A stretch of DNA of 64,000 nucleotides. Source: Symsagittifera roscoffensis. Lineage: Eukaryota; Xenacoelomorpha; Acoela; Convolutidae. Of this stretch, positions 33,686 through 44,673 are shown piece by piece. Both the position numbers and the translations under genes were made by a program. The notes under the pieces are model-generated. The model was given only the letters and a program-made list of their open reading frames with translations, was not told where the DNA came from and did no database searches. Within the stretch, counting starts at the first letter, position 1. Each line of letters begins with the position of its first letter. The DNA is taken from NCBI RefSeq assembly GCF_963678635.1, contig NC_087064.1:45925346-45989345 (forward strand). Reading direction: 5' to 3'.

Positions 33686-35368
33686 TTATCTTCAGATTCT
33701 GAAAAGAACAGAAAAACGCCATCTCCACAGAAACCGGCCGCAAAGCGATTAGACATAAAACACCCCAGAACAAAACTCACCAGAATCTAGACGTTCTCCT
33801 AGGTCTAGAAAAAGCGCACTCACCATAAAACTAGAAAATCTCATTCCGATTAGCCAAATGTCGGAATTGAAAATGTCCGCAATAGTTGTATGCAGCATCG
33901 AGGAAACCGACAAGCACAACAACATGCCCAACAAGACCAGCAAAAACCAAGACACCCAAACAACTGATACGAAGAAGAACACAAAGCGACAAATTCTTTC
34001 GGATGGAATCACGTGTACGAAAATACAAGTGGATACTTCCAAGTCAGAAAATACAAGATCCAAAGAACCAAATACGCAGCAAACCATACACACTCTCTCA
34101 CCATAAAGACCAACAAATTCTTTTTACATTCTCGACAGACCGAAAACGACAGAAAATCCAATTAGCAAAAATTTCGAAACAACAATGAATATTCTGCAAT
34201 CTATCTCCCCGGTCCGGGGTAACTCGATGACGTTCCAGAGAGAACGTGAAACTCATGCAGGGCAACAACGTATTCAGAAAGAGAACCACATCAAACAAAA
34301 AACATCAATAGAGCCCCAGTTAACGAGGACAAAAAGTCAGACGCTAAAACATATAACGACACGACGAAGAAAAGAGAGCAAAATTGATAGACTCAATTGT
34401 TCAAAAAGAGGGAAATCTTGTTCATCCCGATTTTACAGAAATACAACTAATGATTATGAACCATACTAAAACAACCAATTGGCAACTCATACTTTATTTA
34501 TAGGTTTTTGTGATTAGCGTATAGAAGTATGATGATTAAATAAGTATAGACAAATGTACTAGTTCTTGTAAGAGACTGTCTCTCAAATGAGTCGATGTCA
34601 GTGTCACCCAGACTTAAGCAGAGAAGTGAGTTTAAATTGCTATTTAACCTGTTTCATTCAATCAACGTTAGATGTTGCCAACGTAACTGTGGCTTACCCT
34701 CACCTAACTGATGAGAGTATAACATGGCGCAGCCAGCAGTTTCGAAAAACACTCTCGAAATTACTCCATTGCGGCAAAAAGCCTCGGTAGAACCATTAAC
34801 CGTGGGGGATATTTGCAATCAGCTGTTATTTCTGGTAATCATAGCCAAAGATGGTAGTAATCCGCAGAACTTTCTTGGACCAGCAATACCAACACAAAAA
34901 CCTCAGCAACCAGGTAACAAACTACCAGTCAACGGAGAACCAAAACCCAAGTTAGAGATTGAGACCTGAGAAATTAGGAAAAAAGAATACAAGGGGAGAA
35001 TCAATGTCAACTTCTGGACAATCTAGCACCAACTGTAGACAATTTACCGGGGGAACAAGCGGACATGAAAAATCGCAGCTATTTTTATTTGTGTCTAGGG
35101 ACAGATGCCAAAGGCGGCTAAGCAAACCTGACTCGAACCTGAAGATACAAAACCTAACAACTAGATATCTATGAACAGACTAGAAACAATGTCTTTAAAA
35201 AACCAAGAAATGTATAATTTGACAGGTATGAAGCGTTCACGCGCAAGCAGGGAAAAACGGAAACATTGGAGCAGATCCCCAGTGGCTTAACAGAACTCGT
35301 AGTAATAGGAAACTTCAAATGCACAACTTGTAGCAACGGAGAACGTGAGGCAGAAATTGACAGAGACT
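33686..35368. repeat. 1,683-bp tandem array, unit 1
   Basis: Landmarks recur at exactly +1,683 bp (TTATCTTCAGATTCTG at 33,686, 35,369 and 37,052). The unit holds the end of the pol tail, the third ORF (33,858-34,106, frameshifted), the putative LTR end/leader, gag ATG 34,724 (MAQPAVSKNTLEITPL) and a truncated gag. It ends inside gag (AAATTGACAGAGAC) and is joined to the pol tail of the next unit. Confidence 0.93.
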
Positions 35369-35540
35369 TTATCTTCAGATTCTGAAAAGAACAGAAAAAC
35401 GCAATCTCCACAGAAACCGGCCGCAAAGAGATTAGGCATAAAGCACCCCAGAACAAAAGTCATCAGAATCTAGACGTTCTCCTAGGACTAGAAAAAGCGC
35501 ACTCACCATAAAACTAGAAAATCTCCTTCCGATTAGCCAA

Positions 35541-36143
35541 ATGTCGGAATCGAAAATGTCCGCAATAATTGTATGCAGCATCGAGGAAACCGACACGCAT
35601 AACAACATGCCCAACGAGACCAACAAAAACCAAGACACCCAAACAACTGATACGAAGAAGAACACAAAGCGACAAATCCTTTCGGATGGAACCACGTGTA
35701 CGAAAATACAAGTGGATACTTCCAAGTCAGAAAAAACAAGATCCAAAGAACCAAATACGCAGCAAACCATAGTCACTCTCTCACCACAAAGACCAACAAA
35801 TTCTTTTTACATTCTCGACAGACCGAAAGCGACAGAAAATCCAATTAGCAAAAATTTCGAAACAGCAATGAATATTCTGCAATTTATCTCCCCGGTCCGG
35901 GGTAACTCGATGACGTTCCAAAGAGAACGTGAAACTCATGCAGGACAACAATGTATCCAGAAAGAGAACAACATCGAACAAAAAACATCAATAGAGCCCC
36001 AATTAACGAGGCAAAAAAGTCAGACGCTAAAACATATAACGACACAACGAAGAAAAGAGAGCAAAATTGATAGACTCAATTGTTCAAAAAGAGGGAAATC
36101 TTGTTCATCCCGATTTTACAGAAATACAACTAATGATTATTAA
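35541..36143 (+). CDS. Third ORF of the Ty3-like element, longest open version (200 residues)
   Basis: It starts MSESKMSAIIVCSIEETD and ends in RGKSCSSRFYRNTTNDY. It is hydrophilic, rich in Thr, Lys, Gln and Ser, with no signal peptide, membrane helix or known domain. An intact 200-codon frame is unusual in this graveyard, and an earlier copy (6,200-6,607) is open for 135 codons. Ancestrally a product of the retroelement; whether this copy is expressed cannot be told. Confidence 0.45.
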   Translation: MSESKMSAIIVCSIEETDTHNNMPNETNKNQDTQTTDTKKNTKRQILSDGTTCTKIQVDTSKSEKTRSKEPNTQQTIVTLSPQRPTNSFYILDRPKATENPISKNFETAMNILQFISPVRGNSMTFQRERETHAGQQCIQKENNIEQKTSIEPQLTRQKSQTLKHITTQRRKESKIDRLNCSKRGKSCSSRFYRNTTNDY

Positions 36144-36406
36144 CCATACTAAAACAACCAATTGGTAACCCATACTTTATTTATAGGTTTTATTGATTAG
36201 CGTATAGAAGTATGATGAATAAAGAAGTATAGACAAATGTACTAGTTCTTGTAAGAGACTGTCTCTCAAATGAGTCGAGGTCAGTGTCACCCAGACTTAA
36301 GCAGAGAAGTGAGTTTAAATTGCTATTTAACCTGTTTCATTCAATCAACGTTAGATGTTGCCAACGTAACTGTGGCTTACCCTCACCTAACTGATGAGAG
36401 TATAAC

Positions 36407-37050
36407 ATGGCGCAGCCAGCAGTTTCGAAAAACACTCTCGAAATTACTCCATTTCGGCAAAAAGCCTCGGTAGAACCATTAACCGTGGGGGATATTTGCA
36501 ATCAGCTGTTATCTCTGGTAATCATAGCCAAAGATGGTAGTAATCTGCAGAACCTTCTTGGACCAGCAACACCAACACAAAAACCTCAGCAACCAGGTAA
36601 CAAACTACCAGTCAAAGGAGAACCAAAACACAAGTTAGAGATTGAGACCTGAGAAATTAGGAAAAAAGAATACAAGGGGAGAATCAATGTCAACTTCTGG
36701 ACAATCTAGGACCAACTGTAGACGATTTACCGTGGGAACGAGCGGACATGAAAAATCGCAGCTATTTTTATTTGTGTCTAGGGACAGAGGCCAAAGGCGG
36801 CTAAACAAACCTGACTCGAACCTGAACATACAAAACCTAACAACTAGATATCTATGGACAGACGAGAAACAGTGTCTTTAAAAAACCGAGAAATGTATCA
36901 TTTGACAGGTATGAAGCGTTCACGCGCAAGCAGGGAAAAACGGAAACATTGGAGCAGATCCCCTGCGGCTTAACAGAACTCGTAGTAATAGGAAACTTCA
37001 AATGCACAACTTGTAGCAACGGAGAACGTGAGGCAGAAATTGACAGAGAC
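36407..37050 (+). pseudogene. Ty3-like gag fragment, array unit 2
   Basis: ATG 36,407 opens MAQPAVSKNTLEITPF and stops at 36,652 (EIET then TGA); later frames include VIGNFKCTTCSNGER. The unit 1 equivalent starts at ATG 34,724. Both are cut at the array junction before the NVFNDEVQKDLL stretch, which survives once at 37,456-37,520. Confidence 0.6.
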
Positions 37051-37051
37051 T

Positions 37052-37418
37052 TTATCTTCAGATTCTGAAAAGAACAGAAAAACGCAATCTCCACAGAAAC
37101 CGGCCGCAAAGAGATTAGGCATAAAGCACCCCAGAACAAAAGTCATCAGAATCTAGACGTTCTCCTAGGACTAGAAAAAGCGCACTCACCATAAAACTAG
37201 AAAATCTCCTTCCGATTAGCCAAATGTCGGAATCGAAAATGTCCGCAATAATTGTATGCAGCATCGAGGAAACCGACACGCATAACAACATGCCCAACGA
37301 GACCAACAAAAACCAAGACACCCAAACAACTGATACGAAGAAGAACACAAAGCGACAAATCCTTTCGGATGGAATCACGTGTACGAAAATACAAGTGGAT
37401 ACTTCCAAGTCAGAAAAA
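37052..37418. repeat. 1,683-bp tandem array, partial unit 3
   Basis: It repeats the first 367 bp of the unit, to within the third ORF (37,224-37,415), then switches at CAGAAAAACGGAGAACGTG into the distal gag sequence (37,419 onward), which continues past the point where units 1 and 2 stop. Confidence 0.9.
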
Positions 37419-39268
37419 CGGAGAACGTGAGGCAGAAATTGACAGAGACCTATTCACAGGCAATGTGTTCAACGATGAAGTGCAAAAAGATCTGCTAGCG
37501 GAAAAGAATCTCCGGAACAAGCGTTATTTGTCAGTGTCTTCAGGATTTCTGTCAATTCCTCTGGAGTGCAAGCTCTGTAAATGTTTGTGCGATGGTTGTT
37601 GATAGAATTACTGATAATATCGTGCCACAACACCACTTGACGTTTTTCTGCTAGAGATGCCCTGCATAGTGGGTTTGAGAGGTTTTTCTGCGAGTTCGTG
37701 GTGTTCGAGTTAAAGGAAAGTCACGGAATAGCCGATATTTTGGGCAGAAATTGTTCCTTCTCCGGGTTGCTAAGATATTCCAGGCTGTGGTAGAAGGAAT
37801 TAGCCGCTACAATGTAGACCATTTCAATTCTAACATTTTTTTAAAAAACCAAAAATCCAAAGGAAAAATTAAATTTACAATTCTTTGTAGGAGAGACTGT
37901 AATTGAGACTTGGCTCAACGCCGTAGAGTTTTAGAATTTTACAACTAAATAAGTTGAGACCTACATCTAAATAAATTGTCTGACAGAGTTTTTGAAAAAA
38001 TATAAATTGACTCAGACTACTCTAAATTTGCAATTTCTTCGTGGTCTTGCAAAAAAAAACGTTTAGCATTATAATCATGTTAACTATCTTTTGCTTAAAA
38101 TTTAGACGATGCTTTGTGGTAAATTCGTAAGTTTTAAAAGCAGAACAAACAACTACAAAAAACAATTTGGTAAGCCTTAAATTGAAAAAAATTGAAAAAT
38201 GAAAAATATCTTTTACAATACCGCATGAGTTTATTTCAGTTCAATTGAAAAACTCCCAGCCGATTGCAACTAAAACTCCTAATCTTTCTTATTTTCAATG
38301 TTTCCCATCAAAAAGAATAAAAAATAATTACATTACTCTGAAATTTTTGCTGCAAAGCCGCGTGAATTTAACTCAATTCGATTGAAAAACTCCCAGCCAG
38401 TAGCTTTTGAAACTATTTCAGATTAACTACAAAAAACAATTTGGTAAGCATTAAATTGAAAAAAATTGAAAAATGAAAAATATCTTTTACAATACCGCAT
38501 GAGTTTATTTCAGTTCAATTGAAAAACTCCCAGCCGATTGCAACTAAAACTCCTAATCTTTCTTATTTTCAATGTTTCCCATCAAAAAGAATAAAAAATA
38601 ATTACATTACTCTGAATTTTTGCTGCAAAGCCGCGTGAATTTAACTCAATTCGATTGAAAAACTCCCAGCCAGTAGCTACTAAAACTATTTCGGATTAAC
38701 TGCAAATTAATCCAGATAAAACACCAAACTGCTGTATTGTTTTTTATGGCTCTCATTATATTTTTCCATGATGTATTATGTTTCAGCGCAATTGTTGTTG
38801 TTTTTTTTTGAAATTTGGTAATGAAATTTTGAATTTAGTTTTATAATGAAATAAATTAACGTGACTCTTTAGCACTTTTCTCTTATTTTCTTAATTTTTT
38901 TATAAAAGTGTGCTTTCTTTGAAAAACTATATATACTTCGAAATAATTAACTTCAGTAAATAGCAAGGCTAGCCGGTAGTTATGCAAGTAAACTAAGCAA
39001 TTCCGCAGAAAATTTGCGTCTACAAAAAAACTTGAAAACAGTTGTTTCTGTTAGGTTATGAGCGGATCTAAACAAAAACCTATAAAATAAGCATATTTTG
39101 TAGTAAATGTAGAATATGCGTTTCTGATAAAGTTTTTTTCGAAATTTTTATCAAAAAAAAAAAATTCCATTTTTTGGCAGTTTTTTTAAAAGTTTTAAAA
39201 ATGAGTTCAAAAAACTTCAATAACTCATACTATTGGAGAAAAATTCAGTTTTTACATTTTTTTTGCGT
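37419..39268. mobile_element. Gag end plus AT-rich part of the cassette, copy 4 (truncated before the PLE)
   Basis: Distal gag (NVFNDEVQKDLLAEKNL), the shared segment (37,548-37,838) and the AT-rich stretch follow the same order as at 7,700-9,230. The match ends at TTTTGCGTATTA (about 39,268), just before the PLE part of the other copies; unrelated intergenic sequence follows. Confidence 0.8.
38151..38698. repeat. 274-bp direct tandem duplication
   Basis: AACTACAAAAAACAATTTGG starts at 38,151 and again at 38,425. The text runs in parallel for about 270 bp with a few substitutions. Other cassette copies carry this stretch once (for example 8,404-8,690). Confidence 0.93.
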
Positions 39269-40084
39269 ATTATAAGCCCACTCGATTCATAAGACAATTA
39301 CTTGTGGTACTTGATTTTTTATAGAAAAAAAAAACAAAGTAAAAAATATTAAAACACACGCGAATACGACAAGTTTTGAGCCAAAAATGATTTTGTAAGT
39401 CTTTTCAAAAATTTCATACCCCCTAAAACTGCCTGTAATAGCACTACCCAACCAATAGTTAATAGTAATTTAACACACTCAGCAATTACCCACCCATACG
39501 TGATACGACTAACTTTTTTAAACTAGTTGATAACCCGAAAAAAGTCTGGATTTCATTTGATAACGCTTGCTAATCGCATGCTTGAGAAACCAGATGAGTT
39601 TAGTTTATCGAAAGAATTTAATAATTGTCAGACTTAAAAGCTCCTGAATTTTACAAAAAGTTATAGCCGGTTATACTCTCTTGACTTCATGGCTCTCATT
39701 GTTAAATTGAAGTTTTCTAAGAGGTATAGAATTGTCCACATTCTTGCAGTAAATTTTGCACAAATTTGTTTTAACTTGTGGGTTAGACTTCACAAAAATA
39801 AACAATCTGGAGGTGTAATTTTACACTAGAAAGCTTGTTTGTGTACATAACATTAATAAAAAATCAAACCTTTTAGTAGTTCGAGCGACTGACAAACTGT
39901 TTGTGCAAATTTCAGCTTTTAGTTTTTAGTCAGATTATAGTTTTTCAGCTTTTAGTTTTCAGCTTTCAAGTTTTTAGTCAAACAGACCAAAAATGATCAT
40001 TAAGCGATATTTATGGCCAAGAGTGACTGGTGGCGTAAACTTAATTCAGAATATCTTGATTAAGGATTGTTAAATGCATGCTTG

Positions 40085-40103
40085 CCCCCCCCCCCCCCCC
40101 CCC
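40085..40103. repeat. Poly-C run, 19 bases
   Basis: Uninterrupted C homopolymer in otherwise AT-rich sequence. Confidence 0.95.
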
Positions 40104-40229
40104 AGAAAATAAATCGAGTCTTTTCTTAACTGAGTCAGCGGCGGATTTAGATCGATAGTTAAATATATAATTGTTGGCTCGCACTCCAGGAAGAAAAGGC
40201 ACGCATGTGAATCAGTTTCTCCAGATAAA

Positions 40230-40660
40230 TTTGAAATTTATGAAATTGAAAACAAACTGATGTCCTTGAAACTCTTAGAATTTCTAACTTATGATTGACA
40301 CTTTTTGATAAATATAACCCGGTTTAAGAAAACTATCAATCGGCAAACTTTTCATTCTGCTGGCGAATCTGAAAACGAAAATCCAACGTCGGAACTAAAA
40401 GTTGATCACATTTATCTTGACCTTTATACTTTTGCTGTTCGATAGTGGAGTTAGCGTTGATTTAACAAGGGAACTTTAAAATGAACAATTTAAGTTCAGA
40501 AATCAATTCAGTTTTCCTGAAAAAAAAAAAGAAACATCATGACCTTAATAATAGTCAGAACTATCTCAATCGAAGTAAGTTTTAGTCGCCTATTCGCACT
40601 TTTGACGGATTTCATGTGTTTTTTGCCCTTCTTTTTAAATTGATCAGAAATTCAACAAGA
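40230..40660. repeat. Dispersed repeat R1, copy 1
   Basis: Recurring landmarks: TTGACACTTTTTGATAA, an AGAAAACTGGATCAA-like stretch, TTTTGCTGTTCGATAGTGGAG, TTTTAACAAAGGAAATGAG and a CCTGAAAAAAAATC-like stretch. No terminal repeats found. Confidence 0.65.
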
Positions 40661-41194
40661 TGAGCTTACCTTGCAGCTCAAATCAAGTATGAGAAGGCTT
40701 CAATATGACAAATCAATGAACTCTATCTGAAGTTTATTTGTGGCTTCTGGAGTTGAGTTGAGAATACATGCGAGAACTCAACAATATGCGTAAGCGTAAC
40801 CCAACAATATGCGAGAATACAATATACGTAACCCAACAATTCTTGAACCAACTTGAAACTAAATGAAGCAAAAATTTTGATGTCACTTACACTTTGCAGA
40901 AAAAAAATTATGGGGGAGGAAAATTTTCTGATTAAAGCGACCGTGAAAACTCAAGCCAATAACCTAAAAAAGTAAGTGCGAAAAATTATTACCTAAATAA
41001 GTGTCCCTCATCACTCAGATATGCATATTTGAGTCCAAGGTTAGAAAAAAAATGGTGCAGTAAATTTTTATTAATTATTTATTAATCTTTCATCAATTAA
41101 AGGTATGCCTAATTTACCATGCATTAATCTTTGAATTTCAAATTAACATTTCTATAGCAGTTAATGTCCAGTTAATGAATAGATAAAGAATGTT

Positions 41195-41329
41195 TTATAG
41201 ATAAATCTTGAGGGAGTATACATTTCCCAGTTTATCTGCAGCAGATATGTTCGACAGTTTCACACGCGTGTCTTCGTTTCTTGAAACTGTTAGGCAGGAG
41301 ACAGGTCCACTACATGAAAATTGGCCAAC
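41195..41329 (-). CDS. WD40 gene exon K (last coding exon)
   Basis: It follows a strong acceptor (GTTGTTTTTCAG on the minus strand). It reads VGQFSCSGPVSCLTVSRN, later AADKLGNVYSLKIYL and stops at TAA 41,195. GPVSCL and the G-x-VYSL ending are typical of the last WD40 blade. Length 135 bases, phase 0 at its start. Confidence 0.75.
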   Translation of the reverse strand, partial: VGQFSCSGPVSCLTVSRNEDTRVKLSNISAADKLGNVYSLKIYL

Positions 41330-41571
41330 CTGAAAAACAACGTAAATAAAGACAAGTTAGAACAACAGCCTTAAATAACCATCTTACATACTGTTAGATT
41401 TAACACTTGTTTTAAAAAAATCAATTTTTTAAATCGGAAATAAAAGTTTGCAAGTTTTGTTTCAAGAAGTTAAATCTAAAAGCAACTGAAATCTTTCGTA
41501 AGCTGAATTTTAATTCATTCTTACTAACTTCTCCATTTTTTTACATGCACGAAATGTATTAAGGAGCTTGC

Positions 41572-41706
41572 CTGTATCAGACGTCTTTCTTTTGTACCAT
41601 CTTTGTCAACTTCTTCTTTTCTCCACACTCTGATCTCGCAGTCGTCCCCAGCAGTTACTAGCAGGGCATGCGCCAATGAAATACACCTAACTGCTCCCTC
41701 GTGTGC
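41572..41706 (-). CDS. WD40 gene exon J
   Basis: Acceptor TTGTTGCAG; reads AHEGAVRCISLAHALLVTAG then DDCEIRVWRKEE, a full WD40 unit. The best donor by context is GC type (CAG|GCAAGC). Phase-0 GT alternatives lie 18 and 24 bases further (GTGCAT, GTAAAA) and would add six or eight residues (ASSLIHFVH). Confidence 0.75.
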
Positions 41707-41857
41707 CTGCAACAATTATTATCTCAAATCCGCACGTTCGAACAACCGTTAAGTTCAAAAAAACTTACACGCAAATTAGAGCACACTACAAATACAATGA
41801 CCAGAAATAGTAAACGTGACTATGAGACAATGAACAAAGATTACTCGTGACAGGTAC

Positions 41858-41985
41858 CTTGGTAGCCATTGTTTGTTCAACTTTCCACACCGAACTATTT
41901 CTCTTTTCGTACTCCTTCGGGCAGATCATGTGGACGAATCCATTCGCATCTCCAATGTAGAACAAGCCCTGTTCTCGTGCATCCA
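41858..41985 (-). CDS. WD40 gene exon I
   Basis: Reads DAREQGLFYIGDANGFVHMI and ends VEQTMATK before donor GTACCT. With the acceptor TTTTGAAG|TG (exon end 41,985) the phase matches exon H. A stronger-looking acceptor, CTTCTTCTCAG at 42,002, would add 16 bases (WTCFEV...) but breaks the frame with exon H's donor. See findings. Confidence 0.65.
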
Positions 41986-42159
41986 CTTCAAAACAAGTCC
42001 ACTGAGAAGAAGAGAATTCGTGACAAGTTTCTATTCTGTAACCTAGAAGAAAAATAAATATTTCAACACTGGGGCCAAATAAGATGACAGAGCGTTAAAA
42101 AACAGATTTAAGCCGGTTACACTCAAAACAATTCATTAATTTTAAAATTTTAACTTATC

Positions 42160-42980
42160 TGACAAAAAAAAGAACAGCCAATCGAGGATTGCAAAAGACT
42201 AATGAACGCAATTAAACATAAAAAAACACTGTTGAAAAAATCTCAACTTTTGAATTTCAAAGTAAAAAATAGATGCCCTTTAAGCTCTTTGAATTTCTAG
42301 AACAATTTATGATTGCCGCTTTTTTGATAACATTAACCCAAATTGAGAAAACTGGATCAACAGGCAGGGGCGGATTTAGGGGGGCGGACGCCCCCCCCCC
42401 TCAGGGATTCGACCCCCTGCCGACCCAAAGGGTCCCCCCTTTGATACTTTTTCAGAAATCCATTTTTGGCCGACCGACCGTAAAATTTTTTTAAAGGCTC
42501 TTTCGGCGCCAATATATATTAACTTTGAGGGGGAGCGCGCGCCAAAAAAACGCGATTTTTTTGTGAAAGTTTTTCCAAAAAGTGCCCAAAATAGGGGCAA
42601 AACAGTGCTTTGGGAGAGCTCGAAAAATCAATTTGATCGACCTAAAAAAAAGGTCGTCAAAATTTTGGAAAATTTTTTGAAAATCCGCCCCCCCTCCCCT
42701 CGAGAAAATCCTAGATCCGCCCCTGTCAACAGGTAAAGTTTTTTTCCGCTGGGAAATCTTTAGAAACAAATTCTACTTTCGAAACTAGAAAACGCTCACG
42801 AATTTTTGCGCCAACTGCACGTTCGTTTTTGGAGAGTGCTATTTACGTCACTTTCAGCAGATGAATTTCAATTGATCTCAAAAAATGCATTATACCTAAG
42901 TGCATCAATATTTTAAGATTTACCTGAAAAAAAATCAGTAGGACCTATATGATAGTCTTCACTACGTTCATTACTCTTAA
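42160..42980. repeat. Dispersed repeat R1, copy 2, split by the hAT MITE
   Basis: The left part (42,160-42,364) ends AAACTGGATCAACAGG and the right part resumes at 42,734 with AAATCTTTAGAAACAAATTC and later CTTCACTACGTTCATTAC. Removing the MITE and one target copy restores the R1 order seen at 57,900-58,170. Confidence 0.7.
42365..42725. mobile_element. hAT-type non-autonomous element (MITE), 361 bp
   Basis: The left end is CAGGGGCGGATTTAGG and the right end, reverse-complemented, is CAGGGGCGGATCTAGG: 15 of 16 identical. The element is flanked by a perfect 8-bp direct repeat, TCAACAGG (42,357-42,364 and 42,726-42,733). TIRs starting CAGNGGCGGAT and 8-bp target duplications are characteristic of hAT transposons. 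The interior is too short for a transposase. It lies in the intron between exons H and I, inside an R1 repeat. Confidence 0.95.
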
Positions 42981-43045
42981 TCATTTAAATTTGATCAGAT
43001 TGATTGAACTATCATTGCTTTGCACAGTCGTCAACCATAGTTTAC

Positions 43046-43368
43046 CGGCTCTTCGGTCCGGAGTCTGGAACAAAGCGTTCGATGAGCTAACAAAACAATC
43101 GCGTTCATCCATACTACAGTGCAGGTTCCAGAAAGTCTTATTTGGCCCCTTCACTACCAGCCAATCAGTACGCCAGGGCTCATCTTTCAAAGATGGAGAG
43201 GCTGTGCTCCACAGATTCATTACGTTCTCTGGTCTGGAGACGCTTCGAGCTAATGCAGTCAATGAACCGTCCCAGCAACAGAACAATATTGGGTTCTTTT
43301 TGTCAATAAGGGACGACACTTTGCGTATATTGGCCACTGGAGATCCTAGATCAGTTGTCGACAACAAA
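43046..43368 (-). CDS. WD40 gene exon H
   Basis: Acceptor GCGTTCTAG; reads LLSTTDLGSPVANIRKVSSL, then NPILFCCWDGSLTALARS and ENVMNLWSTASPSLKDE, with donor GCCG|GTAAAC. The first base completes a Ser codon begun in exon G. The WDG and LWST pieces fit degenerate WD40 blades. A long plus-strand open frame over the same bases is an antisense shadow. Confidence 0.7.
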
Positions 43369-43711
43369 CTAGAACGCAACATTATCAAGTTTTCGTAAAA
43401 ATTTCAGACACTTACTCAGCTTCATTAAAATAAAAATATTAAATTAGGCAACTTTTAAGGCTGAATTCATGATGCTTAATATGGAGTTGATCTATAATTC
43501 TCTCAATCTCCCCCTAATTCCACCCCGAGTAGAAAGAATAAAAGAATTTTTGTAAAAAAAGAAACACTTTCGAAGAAAGAACGACACACTCAATTCGCAG
43601 GTTGATCGCTTATAGTTTAAGTATACTTCCAGTCAGTCTCATTTTATTGCTCACAAAACCTCTCGAACATTTCTTCAACATTCCAGACTCACAGTAGAAA
43701 TGAGAACAAAC

Positions 43712-44031
43712 CTCAGTGATGCAATGGACCCGTAGGCCCCATTGTTTGCTTCCGTTATCTCCCAATTGTGCACTTTGCCATCACGTCCCGCACTCATCAC
43801 GAACACTCTCTTTGCGTGCACAGCCACATTCACCCCACTCACAAACCCCTTGTGGTGCTTCGGGTGGACCGAATGGTTCATTGTGAGCCGTCTCCCCGAG
43901 GAGTGTTCGACTACTTGTAATTCACCAGCCACGTCTCCCACAACTACACGTGCAAGTGAGCTGACGACGTAGAAGTCAATAGCGGAGATCGTGACGTCAC
44001 AGCATTTATTCACGCTTTTAGCACTGTCACT
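43712..44031 (-). CDS. WD40 gene exon G
   Basis: Acceptor TTTCGTATAG; reads SDSAKSVNKCCDVTISAIDF, VVVGDVAGELQVVEHSSGRR and HHKGFVSGVNVAVHAKRVFV then SAGRDGKVHNWEI: two WD40 units, the second textbook (SAGRDGKVHNW). Donor GAG|GTTTGT, phase 2. Confidence 0.8.
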
Positions 44032-44308
44032 CTATACGAAATTTTTTTCAACCTTAATTGGAATTTTTTAATATTCTTTTTTTAATCTTTGTTTTCAATT
44101 TAAAAGATAATCAGCATCAAATTAGAATTTGAACTTCATTTTCTGATTCCACAACACTCTTTCTGCTTTGAAGACATTTGAAAACAGATTTTCGTAATAA
44201 TCATATTGAATCCAACTAAATGAATGGCAGTGAACGTTGTTCAGTCTGAAGTGCTCATAAAACCTTGTTCAGTCTTATCATTCGTTGTTATTATTTAATG
44301 ATATATAC

Positions 44309-44673
44309 CTGAACTTTCAGGTCCCATTTGATCACGTTCGAATCACTCGCGCCTGAAAACACGCTCGAATCCTTGCTCTGTTCACATACACAATTGACCA
44401 CTTCTGAGTGACCGACAAGAGACGAGGTCTGATCCCCGACCATGGGGTCAACGACAGTCGTGTGTCCATCTTCGTGTCCAATCACCAAATGCACTTCTTT
44501 TTTCGACTCTTCTTTCTTAGTCGGGATTTCTCTCTTGCTCTGAGCAGAAATTTCTTCATCCTTTTCTACTTCAGCAGCCCAATCTGCAATCTCTGAACAG
44601 ACAAACATGTTTCGGACTTCGATAACAGTGTTTTTGTTCCGATTAACCAAAAGCAGTTTTAAATTTTTAGTAA
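44309..44673 (-). CDS. WD40 gene exon F
   Basis: Starts after CCCTTGAAG (weak acceptor, chosen because the phase matches exon E). Reads TKNLKLLLVNRNKNTVIEVR, an acidic/basic insert (EVEKDEEISAQSKREI, KKEESKKE), then VIGHEDGHTTVVDPMVGDQT and GHSEVVNC ... SGASDSNVIKWDLKVQ. The charged insert is probably a surface loop between blades. Donor CAG|GTATAT, phase 0. Confidence 0.75.

Larger units (their letters stand above)
35369..37051. repeat. 1,683-bp tandem array, unit 2
   Basis: Contains the longest version of the third ORF (35,541-36,143, 200 residues), leader 36,175-36,406 and gag from ATG 36,407. Same join at the right end as unit 1. A few substitutions separate the units. Confidence 0.93.
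39269..41194. other. Intergenic region between the retroelement block and the WD40 gene
   Basis: No supported ORF. It holds a run of 19 C (40,085-40,103), a copy of dispersed repeat R1 (about 40,230-40,660) and, close to the gene end, two TTTATT hexamers (41,067 and 41,078), which on the minus strand are AATAAA and could be polyadenylation signals about 115-130 bases past the stop codon. Confidence 0.5.

Noticed and set aside
42273-42769. Open frames with Gly/Pro-rich text around the MITE
   Set aside because: They read through the GC-rich ends of the hAT-type element and have no coding support.
42949-43398. Plus-strand open frame of 149 residues
   Set aside because: Exactly antisense to exon H of the WD40 gene, whose splice sites and phase fit neighbouring exons. 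It is a shadow.
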